A stretch of DNA of 64,000 nt from Actinomadura citrea. Its GTDB lineage: Bacteria; Actinomycetota; Actinomycetes; Streptosporangiales; Streptosporangiaceae. The translations under genes were made by a program, and so were the position numbers. The DNA is taken from the NCBI RefSeq assembly GCF_013409045.1, contig NZ_JACCBT010000001.1, forward strand, positions 6,572,001 to 6,636,000, written 5' to 3'. The notes under the pieces were generated by a model. The model was not told the origin of the DNA and made no database searches. It saw only the letters and a list, made by a program, of their open reading frames with translations. Below, one piece after another: positions 17,301 through 25,418 of this stretch (within the stretch, counting starts at the first letter, position 1; the number at the start of each line of letters is the position of its first letter).

Positions 17301-18639
17301 TGCGGGGGCCGCCTTCCCGGGCCCACTCCGCGGCCTCCCGGACGAGCCTCAGCCTCCCGCCGTCCAGGGCCGGATGCGGGTCGTCGACGTGCAGCGTCGG
17401 CGGCAGGACGCCGTCGCGCAGCGCGAACGCGGCCTTGAGCAGCCCGGCGATCCCGGCGGCCGGCATCGCGTGCCCGATCATCGACTTGACCGTGCCGAGG
17501 CCGATCGGCGGGCCGGCCGTGCCGAAGACCCGGCGCAGCGTCGCCAGCTCCGCCTCGTCGCCCGCCGGAGCACCGGTGCCGTGCGCCTCGATCAGCCCCA
17601 CCGCGCCGGGCGCGGCCGGGTCCAGGCCCGCGTCCCGCCATGCCCGCTCGACCGCGAGGATCTGCCCGTCCACCAGCGGGCTCATGATGCTCGCGGCGCG
17701 GCCGTCGCTGGACGATCCGGCGCCCAGGATCACCGCGTGGACGCGGTCCCCGGCCCGCCGGGCATCCGACAGCCGCTTGAGCAGGACGACGCCCGTCCCC
17801 TCCGACAGGAGCGTCCCGTCGGCCTCCCGGTCGAACGGCCGGATCGTCTCGGTCGGGCTCAGCGCGCGGAGCCGGTTGAAGACGCTCCACACGGTGGCGT
17901 GGTGCGCGTGGTGGACGCCGCCCGCCAGCATCGCGTCGGCCTGCCCGCCGCGCAGCGCCCGCACGGCGTGCTCGACCGCGAGCAGCGACGACGCGCACGC
18001 CGCGTCCAGCGTGTAGGCGGGGCCGCGCAGGTCGAACCGGTCGGCGATGCGGGCCGCGGCGAAGCTCGGCAGCAGCCCGGCCGAGGCGTCCGGCTCGTCC
18101 GGGCCCAGCCGGTCGCAGAACGCCCGGCGGATCTCCGCCAGGCGCCGCGGCCCGAGCTCGGGCACCAGCTCGCCGATGATCCCGGCGACCTGGTGGGAGG
18201 TCCTGACCCGCTGGTCGAACCGCGCCACGCCCGAGGTGAGGTAACCGCCGCGCCCGATGACGACGCCGATCCGGGACCGGTCGGGCAGCCGCTCGGCGCC
18301 GCCCCCGTCCGCGATCGCGTCCCCGGCCGCGCGCAGTGCCAGCAGGTGGTCGGGCTCCATGCCCCGCACCGCCGCCGGCACGATCCCGAACCTGGCCGGG
18401 TCGATGGTGGCCAGCTCGTCGACGAATCCGCCGCGCCGGCAGTAGAACCGGTCGCTCTCCGGCTCCCGCCCGTACGCGCCGGGGTCGTAGTAGAGCGCCG
18501 GATCCCAGCGGCCGGGCGGCACGTCGCCGATCGCGTCGACCCCGTCGAGGACGTTGCGCCACAGCTCGGCCGCCGAGCCCGCGCCGGGGAACACCGCTCC
18601 GGCCCCGACGATCGCGATCGGCTCCGCCGCCCCGCTCAC
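14380..18639 (-). CDS. Iterative type I PKS / PUFA-synthase-like protein: KS-AT-DH-PPTase-like
   Basis: Protein of 1419 residues. KS at about 8-450 has active-site Cys215 in DAACASSL and both His motifs (EAHGTGA, KSMIGHAM). AT at about 565-820 has Ser634 in GHSLGE. A dehydratase double hotdog at about 930-1180 has LRDHCLVPQP with the His and LMDGAGQL with the Asp. The C-terminal 150 residues (GRIAAKDAVRDHL, RAAKQAVLQAV) resemble a phosphopantetheinyl transferase, but the metal-binding D-x-E of GIDxE is GIGLA. No ACP motif is found. The GTG start at 18639 overlaps the stop of PKS1. It resembles KS/AT/DH halves of PUFA and heterocyst-glycolipid-type synthases. Confidence 0.8.
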   Translation of the reverse strand: MSGAAEPIAIVGAGAVFPGAGSAAELWRNVLDGVDAIGDVPPGRWDPALYYDPGAYGREPESDRFYCRRGGFVDELATIDPARFGIVPAAVRGMEPDHLLALRAAGDAIADGGGAERLPDRSRIGVVIGRGGYLTSGVARFDQRVRTSHQVAGIIGELVPELGPRRLAEIRRAFCDRLGPDEPDASAGLLPSFAAARIADRFDLRGPAYTLDAACASSLLAVEHAVRALRGGQADAMLAGGVHHAHHATVWSVFNRLRALSPTETIRPFDREADGTLLSEGTGVVLLKRLSDARRAGDRVHAVILGAGSSSDGRAASIMSPLVDGQILAVERAWRDAGLDPAAPGAVGLIEAHGTGAPAGDEAELATLRRVFGTAGPPIGLGTVKSMIGHAMPAAGIAGLLKAAFALRDGVLPPTLHVDDPHPALDGGRLRLVREAAEWAREGGPRRAAVNAFGFGGANAHVVMEEPPAARRPRRRRLDAPPSDEGVLRLAARTTEELSEALAASDEELLARVRDDVPDLPCRLAIVGPTPRRLDLARALVQRGTAWRGRSDVWFSPRPLLADGGRLAFLYPGFEAAFDPHVDDVAAHFGMPAPELTGRTDLVGHAADVLRAGRLLTAALGRLGVEPDVAAGHSLGEWTAMTAAGVCDPDAVEALLGALDGEALDVPDVAYAALGCGAARAREALGARSGVVVSHDNCPHQSVVCGPAGEVREVLGRLASEGVLGRELPFRSGFHTPLAEAYEKQVRRSFEALEIREPRVPLWSATTVAPFPRGPAEVRELVARHLLEPVRFSELVEELYGAAHVRAFVQVGPGGLTEFVADRLGGREHLAMAVNVPKRDGMAQLRRVVAALWTEGYGASSPSPPSAAGMRLDLGTPLVRLDGAVEPLRLGRGLPPLPTDDPVLAELEALLDDATSGAQSVLEALGGGSPLPPVPGEDVSPVAAELNVSRVFSVESMPWLRDHCLVPQPPDWPDMSDRFPIVPLAGLLEVMADTARELLPDMVVVGFENVRAVRWLVAAPATGADIRAYLIESAGRPRKVKVVVNGHADGTVLLAERYPAPPLPDRTPLSIEGPPIVTAERLYEERWMHHGPLFRGVTGITALAEDGVRAVLTSLPTPGALMDGAGQLCAHWIQVYGDTNQTVFPVGIERVALYGPTPSPGEDLDTTIWNQSLTDTTMRCSAEMVTENGTVWGRVDGWTTHRFYTDEALWRMKFTPEVSGTGEPQPGGWCLARKRWDGTASRDLLMRQYLCAAERAEYEALPPFAQGPWLLGRIAAKDAVRDHLWREGQGPLFPAELAVRDGPVVTGPFEEPLTLSIASDADLGVALVRPGREPAGIGLAPNGEGARIRAAKQAVLQAVLRGKGTGSARLELVVTVADAERLLIAADGTVTTVETRELEGHVVAWTAASGTADMEEARA

Positions 18640-21600
18640 CGGACGGCCCCGGTCAGCACGAGCCGTGTCTCGTCCCCGTGCGCGATCTCCCTGAGCAGGG
18701 CGGCCGCCCCGGCGTCCGGGTCGATCGGCAGGGCGCCGCGCCGCGCGTACTCGCGCGCCTGCTCGGACGGCACCGCGCCGCCGCCCGCCCAGGGGCCCCA
18801 CTCCGCGACGAGCACCCGCCCGCGCAGCCGCCTCCGCCACACGTGCGCGAGCGTGCCGCACGCGTCGCCGGCCGCCGCGCCGCCGGCCTGCCCGCGGTCA
18901 CCGTGCAGGCCGGCGATGCCGCCGAAGACGACGAAGAACCCGAGGCCGGGGCGGACCGCCTGGACGAGCGCGGCGGCGCCGTCCACCTTCGTCCGGTACG
19001 CCCGCGCGAACGACTCGGGCGAGGTGTCGCGGATGAGGCGGTCCTCGGCGAGACCGGCGCCGTGGACGACGCCGTCCAGCCGCCGGTGCCTCCGGTAGAC
19101 GTCGTCCACCACGGCCCGCACGGAGCCCGGCTTCCGCACGTCCGCCGCGTGGTACCGCACGGAGGCGGCGTGCCCGCCCAGGGCCGCGAGGGTCCGGCGG
19201 ATCTCGCGCTCGGCGAGCAGCCTGCGGACCGTCGCCTCGATCTCGGCGGGCTGCTCCTCGCCGTGCGCCACGAGCGCCCGGCGCAGCCCGGCCTCGTCAT
19301 CGGCGTCGGGGAACTCCGGCTCCCCCACCGGCTCGGGGGTGCGGCCCACCAGCTCGATGTGGCAGCCGCTCGTCCGGGCGAACTCCAACGCGACCCGCGC
19401 GGTGATGCCCCGCGCGCCACCGGTCAGCAGGACGACGCCGTCGGGTCCGAGGTCCGGGACGCTCGCCGCGTCCCCGCCGGGCGGTCCGGCGGGGATCAGG
19501 TCCAGGGCGTTGCGCCGGCCGCCCTCGTGCCCGACCACGACCGGCGCCTCGGCGGTCAGCAGCTCGGCCAGGATCCGCTGCGCGATCGCGCGCGGGGTGT
19601 CCTTGGTGTCGACGTCCAGCGCCCGGACGAGCGCCTCCGGGTACTCCCGCGCGATGGTCCGGGCCAGCCCTCCGAGGCCCGCTCCCGGTCCCGGGTCCCC
19701 GACGGCGCCCCCGTCGAACCGGCGCCCGAACGTCCCGCCGGCGCCGCTCGCGAAGACCAGCCACCGCAACCCGCCGGCCAGCGCCTGCCGGACGCCCCCG
19801 AACGCCTCCGGCAGCACCCGCACGGCTCCCGGCCGCAGCGCCGCCAGATGGACGAGCCCGTCGCAGGGCCCGTCGACGTCCGGCGGGACGCGCACCTGCG
19901 CGCCGTGCCGCTCCAGCAGGTCGGCCAGTTCGAGCGCGACGCCGCACGCGTCGTCCACGATCAGGAACCGCCTGCCCGCGAACGCCGCCCCGGACTCCGG
20001 CGGCACGGGCAGCGCGTCCAGCTCCACGATCCTCGGGACCTGCCGTGCCACCCGCGGTGCGGGACGGCCGCCGGACAGCTCCGCGGCCCCGACGTGGGCG
20101 GTGGCCCGCGGCACGGCGGGTTCGGGAACGGCGGGCTCCGGGACGGCGGGTTCCGGGACGGCGGGCTCGGGGACGGTGGGGCGCGGCGGCTCCGCGGGGA
20201 CGTCCTCGCGGCGGTCGCCGGTGCGGGCGCGGATCACGGCGTGGGCGGCGTGCGCGTCCCGCGGGTCGTCGCCGGCCGGCCGCTCCACCGGCGGCTCGCC
20301 GCTCCGCAGAGTCTCGCCCGGCAGGACGGGACGGGGCGCGGGGACGGACCGCGCCGCCGCGTCCCGTCCCGCCGGGGCCGGGGCCGCGAGGTGCCGCAGC
20401 ACCACCTCGCGCTGCGCGGCGATCACCTCGCGGCTCGCGCGCAGGTACTCCAGGACGGCGGCCTCCGAGCCGCCCGGGCCGGGGCCCTCGATGCGCTCGG
20501 CGGGCCGGAGCGCGCCCGCCGGATACCCGCCGTCGGCGGTGCGGACGCGATGGCCGTTGACGATCCACCCGGGCGCCGGGGCGGGCTCGCCTGGGAGCAG
20601 GCGCGCGTCGCGCCCGGCGAACAGGGGCAGCGGGTCGACCGGGACGCCCGCGGCGGCCAGTTCGGCGAGGGCGCGCAGCAGCCCCGCCAGGGCGTTGCCG
20701 CCGGGCGCGTCGCAACTCACGGCGGTGTGCGGGCGGTCTCCGAGGATCGCCGCGACGTGGCCGGCGAGGACCCGTCCCGGGCCCGCCTCGACGAAGGTTC
20801 GGGCACCCGCCGCGTACATCGCCTCGATCTGCTCGACGAACCGGACGGGCGCGGCGAGCTGCCCCGCGAGGGTGGCGGCCAGCTCGGACGGGTCGGTGTC
20901 GTAGGGCGCCGCCGTCGCGTTCGACCAGACGGGGAACGCGGGCGAGCGCAGGTCGCGGCCGAGCAGTTCCGCGCGCAGGCCCGCCGACGCGGCGGCGACG
21001 AGCGGGCTGTGGAACGCGCACGCGGCCGGGATCCGCTCGGCGCGCAGGCCCGCCTCCGCCAGGACGCCCAGCGCGCGGTCCACGCCCGCGGAGGTCCCGG
21101 CGATCATGACGTGGCGGGGCGCGTCGTGGTGGGTCACGGTGACGTCGCCGATCTCGGCCAGCGCGGCGCGCACCCGGTCCGGCGTCGCGCCCACCGCCGC
21201 CATCGCGCCCGGGTCGGCCCCGGCCGCCGACAGGATCGCCTCTGCGCGCGCGGCGCTCAGGCCGATCATGTCGGCGTCGTCGAACACGCCGGCGGCGCAG
21301 AGCGCGACGAGCTCGCCGCAGCCGTGCCCGGCGGCGAGGTCCGGGTGCACGCCGACCGCGGTCAGCAGCCGGTGGACGGCCAGCCCGGCGATGCCGAGGG
21401 CGGGCTGCGCGGCCCGCGTGTCGGCGATCTCCGCCCGGTGGCGGCGGGACTCCGACCGGGTGAACGCCGCGGGCGGGAACATCGCGCCCGCGTACCGTCC
21501 GCCGGCGTGCCGCAGCAGGCGCTGGAGGCGGGGGAAGGCGACGAAGAGGTCCGCGAGCATGCCCGGTCGCTGACTGCCCTGGCCCGGGAAGAGGAACGCG

Positions 21601-24600
21601 ACCTGCCCCGGCTCGCCGGAGGCCGGGAAGACGCCCGGCGCCGGGCGGAACGCGGCCGCCTGCGCGAGTTTGCCCCTGAGGTCGTCCAGGTCCGAGGCCA
21701 CCAGTGCCACCTGCACCGGGCCTTCGAACGAGGCGGCGGTCCTGGCGAGGTCACGCAACCGGGGCTCGCCGGGCAGCAGCGCCGAAAGCCGGTCGATCCC
21801 GGCGCGGGCGGCGGAACGGTCGGCTCCGCGGACCAGGAACAGCTCGGCCGGCCATTCGTCGAGCCCGGACACCGGCTCGGGAGCGCCGTCGTAGCCGGAC
21901 AGGACGGCGTGGAAGTTCGCGCCGCCGACGCCGAAGCCGCTCAGCCCCGCATACCGTTCGCCCGGTTCGGCGGCCCACGGCCGGGCGCCGCCGCCGAACG
22001 CGAACGGGCCGTCCGGCGTCCACTCCGCGTTCGGCCGGGCGAGGTGCAGCGTCCCCGGGAGCACGCCCGTGTGCAGCGCGTACGCGGTCTTGATGAGGCC
22101 GGCGACGCCCGCGGCGCACCTGGTGTGCCCGATCTGCGACTTCACCGACCCGAGCGCGACGCTCCCCGGCGCGGCCCCGGCGAACACCGACGCGAGGGTC
22201 GCCAGCTCCGTCCTGTCGTCCGCCTCGGCTCCGGCGCCGTGCGCCTCGACGAGCCCCACGGAGGCGGGTGACACGCCCGCGCGCTCGTAGGCGCGTTCCA
22301 GGGCGCGGCGCTGCCCTTCGGAACGGGGCGAGGCGAGGTCGGGGGTGCGGCCGTCGCCGGCCCCGGCGACCGACTTGACCACCGCGTAGATCCGGTCGCC
22401 GTCGCGTTCGGCGTCCGCGAGGCGCTTGAGGACCACGCATCCGACGCCCTCGCCGAGCGCGACGCCGTCGGCGGACGAGTCGAACGCCGCGCAGCGCCCG
22501 GACGGGGACAGCGCCCCCGCCGAGGCGAGCAGCAGGTGGTCCTGGACGCCGGCGCGCAGGTCGGCGCCGCCGCACAGCACCATGTCGCTGGTCCCGGCGG
22601 CGAGCTCCTTGCAGGCGGCGTCGAGCGCGGCCAGCGACGAGGCGCCCGCGGCGTCCACCGTGTGGTGCGCGCCGCCGAGGTCGAGCCGGTCCGCGATCCG
22701 GCCGGCGATGACGTTGGTGAGGACGCCGGGAAGGGAGCCCCCGGCCGGGCGCGGCAGCCGTTCGTCCAGCCCCGGGGGCACCTCGCCGTAGTAGGACGGG
22801 AGCGTCGCGCGCATCGCGTAGGCGGCGCCGAGATCGCCGCCACCGGCCGCGCCGAAGACCACCGACGTCCGTGAGCGGTCGAACGGGCGGTCGGCGTACC
22901 CGGCGTCCGCCAGCGCACGGGACGCGACCTCCAGTGACAGCAGCTGGACGGGGTCGACGCCGCCGAGCGCGCCGGGCGGGATGCCGTGGGCGAGCGCGTC
23001 GAACGGGACGTCGGGGATGAAGCCGCCCCACTTCGACGGCGTCGCGCCCTCCCCGGACGGCGAGTAGTGGATCTCCGCGTCCCAGCGGGTGACCTCGGTG
23101 ACCGCGTCGACGCCGCCGATGATGTTCGCCCAGTACCGCCCGGCGTCGCGGGCCCCCGGGAAGACGCAGCCCATGCCGACGACCGCGATGTCGGCCGGGC
23201 GGGCACCGCCCGCGGCCGCCGCGGATCCGGCCGCGCCCAGCTCGGCCGCGCGGGCGGCCAGGAAGGCGGTCGCGCCGGAGGTGACCTGCTCGTGCAGGTC
23301 GGCGATGCGGGTCGTGGCCGACCGCAGCGCGGCGACCTGCCCGATCATGAAGAGGCCGTCGGCGCGCTGGACGTCGGCGTCCACCGGGGCGCCGCGGCGC
23401 AGGCCCTTGCTCGCGACGCGCAGGCGCCCGAGGTTCAGCTTCTCCAGGCGGCGCCACACCTCCCGCCGCGGCGTGCCGACCTGCTCCAGCTCGCGGCGGG
23501 TCTCCTCGAACGTCCGGACGTAGGGGGTGCGGGCGCAGCGGGTCGCGAGGCCGGGCGCGGTCTCCAGCAGGGCCGTCCCGGCGCAGCCGAGCGCGACGTC
23601 CTGGAAGCCCGGCAGGATCGCCCCGGCCGCGACCGCCTCGGCGGTGAACAGGTACGCGGTGCCCATCAGCACGCGGACGTCTGCGCCGCGCTCGGCCAGC
23701 GGCCCGGCGAGCGCGGCGACCATCGCGGCGGACCGCGCGTCGTGCACGCCGCCCGCGAACATCACCGACAGCTCGCGCGGGTCGCCGCCGAACGCCGCCA
23801 GCCGCTCGACCTGCGCGTCCCAGAGGGGGAAGCTCGCGCGCGGCCCGACATGTCCGCCGCACTCCCCGCCCTCGAACACGAACCTGCGGGCGCCCTCGGC
23901 CAGGAACCGGTCCAGCAGCTCCGGGGACCGGACGTGCAGGTACGTACTGATCCCGGCGGCCTCCAGCGGCTCGGCCTGCGCCGGGCCGCCGCCCGCGACG
24001 ATCGCGTAGGGCGGGGCGGCCTCGCGGATCGCGGCGAGCTGGGCCTCGCGCAGCTCGGGCGGGGCGATCCCGAGGACGCCGACGCCCCAGGGGCGCCCGC
24101 CGAGCCGGTCGGCCGTCTCGCGCAGCATCTCCCGCACCCGGCCGGGGTCGGTCAGGGCGAGCGCGAGGAACGGCAGGCCGCCGTCCTGCGCGACCGCGCC
24201 GGCGAACGCGGAGGTGTCGCTGACCTGCGTCATGGGGCCCTGCACGACGGCCGGTTCGGAACGCGGCGCGAGCGGCTCGGACCGCACGGCGGCCCGCAGG
24301 TGCAGGTCGATCTGCTCCCGGACGGCCCGCACCACTCCCCCGGCGGTCTTGTACCGCCCGGCGAGCGCGGCGGCGAGCGGCGCGTCCTGCCCGACGGGCA
24401 GCGGAGGCCGCCCGTCCTCCGGTGCGCCGGGCCCCTGGTGGACGCGGTGCCCGTCGACGACCGCCGTCTCGGTGCCGTCCATCGCCGCCAGCCTGGCCGC
24501 GATGTCGGCCGGCGTCTCCGTCTCCCGGACCAGCGCGAGCTGGACGTCCAGGACGACCCCGGCCGCGCCCCCGGCCACCGCCGCCGCGGCGGAGTGCGGC

Positions 24601-25142
24601 CCGATCCCGCCCGCCGCGTACACCGGGACGGCCCTGTCCGCCAGGAGATCCATGTCCCCAAGGAGGTGCTGCAGCAGCACGAACGTGGTCAGCTCGCCGA
24701 CGCGCCCGCCCGCCTCGCGGCCCCGTGCGACGAGCCCCACGTCGTCGGTGATCTCCCGGGCGGCGGCGATCGCGGCGGCGGCCTCGTCCGGGCCCACGAC
24801 CTCCACCAGCAGGCGGCGCCCGCGGGCGAACCCGGCGACGCCGGTTCCCAGGACGGGCGCGTCGACCAGGACGGTCGCGGCGGCACCGGGGAGCTCGTCC
24901 GGCCGGATCCGGCATCCGGCGGGCACGCGGACGCCGAACGGGCCCGCCCACCAGCGGCCGACGTCGGCGAGGGCGGCGAGCGCGGGCGCCCGGTCGGCGC
25001 CGAGGTCGAGCACGCCGGTGCCGCCCGCGCGGGCGACGGCGACGGCGAGATGGGGCGCCGGCCGGCCGAACGGGGCGACCCCGATGATCTCGATCGGGGG
25101 CCGCTCGAACCGGCCTCCGTCCCGCCCGCTCCTGACCGCCAT
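18636..25142 (-). CDS. Giant PfaD/KS/AT/KR synthase with missing catalytic residues
   Basis: Protein of 2168 residues. Residues about 10-560 are a nitronate-monooxygenase/PfaD-like TIM barrel (GGECGGHVG near 424), the enoyl reductase type of PUFA synthases. KS at about 650-1080 has Gly833 where Cys is expected (VDAAGASSL). AT at about 1185-1455 has Gly1274 in place of Ser (GHGCGE). KR at about 1900-2140 keeps TGGARGITA, but the Ser, Tyr and Asn of the active site are Gly2074/2075, Gly2088 and Gly2092. Between AT and KR only the first helix of an ACP remains (IRARTGDRRED), followed by PEPAV repeats. The frame is open throughout. ATG 25142 follows GGGGGG. PKS2 is coupled downstream. Confidence 0.75.
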   Translation of the reverse strand: MAVRSGRDGGRFERPPIEIIGVAPFGRPAPHLAVAVARAGGTGVLDLGADRAPALAALADVGRWWAGPFGVRVPAGCRIRPDELPGAAATVLVDAPVLGTGVAGFARGRRLLVEVVGPDEAAAAIAAAREITDDVGLVARGREAGGRVGELTTFVLLQHLLGDMDLLADRAVPVYAAGGIGPHSAAAAVAGGAAGVVLDVQLALVRETETPADIAARLAAMDGTETAVVDGHRVHQGPGAPEDGRPPLPVGQDAPLAAALAGRYKTAGGVVRAVREQIDLHLRAAVRSEPLAPRSEPAVVQGPMTQVSDTSAFAGAVAQDGGLPFLALALTDPGRVREMLRETADRLGGRPWGVGVLGIAPPELREAQLAAIREAAPPYAIVAGGGPAQAEPLEAAGISTYLHVRSPELLDRFLAEGARRFVFEGGECGGHVGPRASFPLWDAQVERLAAFGGDPRELSVMFAGGVHDARSAAMVAALAGPLAERGADVRVLMGTAYLFTAEAVAAGAILPGFQDVALGCAGTALLETAPGLATRCARTPYVRTFEETRRELEQVGTPRREVWRRLEKLNLGRLRVASKGLRRGAPVDADVQRADGLFMIGQVAALRSATTRIADLHEQVTSGATAFLAARAAELGAAGSAAAAGGARPADIAVVGMGCVFPGARDAGRYWANIIGGVDAVTEVTRWDAEIHYSPSGEGATPSKWGGFIPDVPFDALAHGIPPGALGGVDPVQLLSLEVASRALADAGYADRPFDRSRTSVVFGAAGGGDLGAAYAMRATLPSYYGEVPPGLDERLPRPAGGSLPGVLTNVIAGRIADRLDLGGAHHTVDAAGASSLAALDAACKELAAGTSDMVLCGGADLRAGVQDHLLLASAGALSPSGRCAAFDSSADGVALGEGVGCVVLKRLADAERDGDRIYAVVKSVAGAGDGRTPDLASPRSEGQRRALERAYERAGVSPASVGLVEAHGAGAEADDRTELATLASVFAGAAPGSVALGSVKSQIGHTRCAAGVAGLIKTAYALHTGVLPGTLHLARPNAEWTPDGPFAFGGGARPWAAEPGERYAGLSGFGVGGANFHAVLSGYDGAPEPVSGLDEWPAELFLVRGADRSAARAGIDRLSALLPGEPRLRDLARTAASFEGPVQVALVASDLDDLRGKLAQAAAFRPAPGVFPASGEPGQVAFLFPGQGSQRPGMLADLFVAFPRLQRLLRHAGGRYAGAMFPPAAFTRSESRRHRAEIADTRAAQPALGIAGLAVHRLLTAVGVHPDLAAGHGCGELVALCAAGVFDDADMIGLSAARAEAILSAAGADPGAMAAVGATPDRVRAALAEIGDVTVTHHDAPRHVMIAGTSAGVDRALGVLAEAGLRAERIPAACAFHSPLVAAASAGLRAELLGRDLRSPAFPVWSNATAAPYDTDPSELAATLAGQLAAPVRFVEQIEAMYAAGARTFVEAGPGRVLAGHVAAILGDRPHTAVSCDAPGGNALAGLLRALAELAAAGVPVDPLPLFAGRDARLLPGEPAPAPGWIVNGHRVRTADGGYPAGALRPAERIEGPGPGGSEAAVLEYLRASREVIAAQREVVLRHLAAPAPAGRDAAARSVPAPRPVLPGETLRSGEPPVERPAGDDPRDAHAAHAVIRARTGDRREDVPAEPPRPTVPEPAVPEPAVPEPAVPEPAVPRATAHVGAAELSGGRPAPRVARQVPRIVELDALPVPPESGAAFAGRRFLIVDDACGVALELADLLERHGAQVRVPPDVDGPCDGLVHLAALRPGAVRVLPEAFGGVRQALAGGLRWLVFASGAGGTFGRRFDGGAVGDPGPGAGLGGLARTIAREYPEALVRALDVDTKDTPRAIAQRILAELLTAEAPVVVGHEGGRRNALDLIPAGPPGGDAASVPDLGPDGVVLLTGGARGITARVALEFARTSGCHIELVGRTPEPVGEPEFPDADDEAGLRRALVAHGEEQPAEIEATVRRLLAEREIRRTLAALGGHAASVRYHAADVRKPGSVRAVVDDVYRRHRRLDGVVHGAGLAEDRLIRDTSPESFARAYRTKVDGAAALVQAVRPGLGFFVVFGGIAGLHGDRGQAGGAAAGDACGTLAHVWRRRLRGRVLVAEWGPWAGGGAVPSEQAREYARRGALPIDPDAGAAALLREIAHGDETRLVLTGAVR
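20113..20178 (-). repeat. 15-bp tandem repeats encoding PEPAV in PKS1 linker
   Basis: About four imperfect copies of a 15-bp unit encode consecutive PEPAV pentapeptides at residues about 1656-1677 of the giant synthase. They sit where the body of the acyl carrier protein would be expected, directly after the relic of its first helix. Such Pro/Ala-rich repeats are usual as flexible linkers between ACP domains in PUFA synthases, so the deletion may have happened between linkers. Confidence 0.85.
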
Positions 25143-25418
25143 GCACAGCCCCCCGACGTCCCGCGCGGCCCGGCGCGTGACCGGCGCGGCTCGCAGCAAC
25201 GGTGCGCAACACTACGGTCGGCGACGCCGGGATCACGGAGGCGACACACCCGGGAACGCGTTGATGGCGGCACGGCTAAGGAGATTGGAACGTCCCTTGA
25301 CGCGCGGCGGGGTCCGGAGGTGGCCCCGGCCCGGGTCTCGCCCCGGCGCGGCCACATCGCGCATAATGGCGATCACAGTCCGTGGCGGTGTGCCGCGGAC
25401 GGGCCAGGCGGGGGCGCG

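Noticed and set aside
15247..19098. 1283-codon plus-strand frame opposite the PKS genes
   Set aside because: High GC keeps antisense frames open. The sequence is a low-complexity Arg/Gly/Asp mix, and the minus strand encodes clear KS, AT and DH motifs.
20113..20178. CRISPR-like array
   Set aside because: The repeats are 15 bp without spacers and in frame inside PKS1, encoding PEPAV. No cas gene is present.
14380..25142. Enediyne PKS cluster
   Set aside because: Enediyne PKSs are one protein with KS-AT-ACP-KR-DH-PPTase and are flanked by E3/E4/E5 genes. Here there are two proteins, no ACP, a PfaD-like domain and none of those neighbours.
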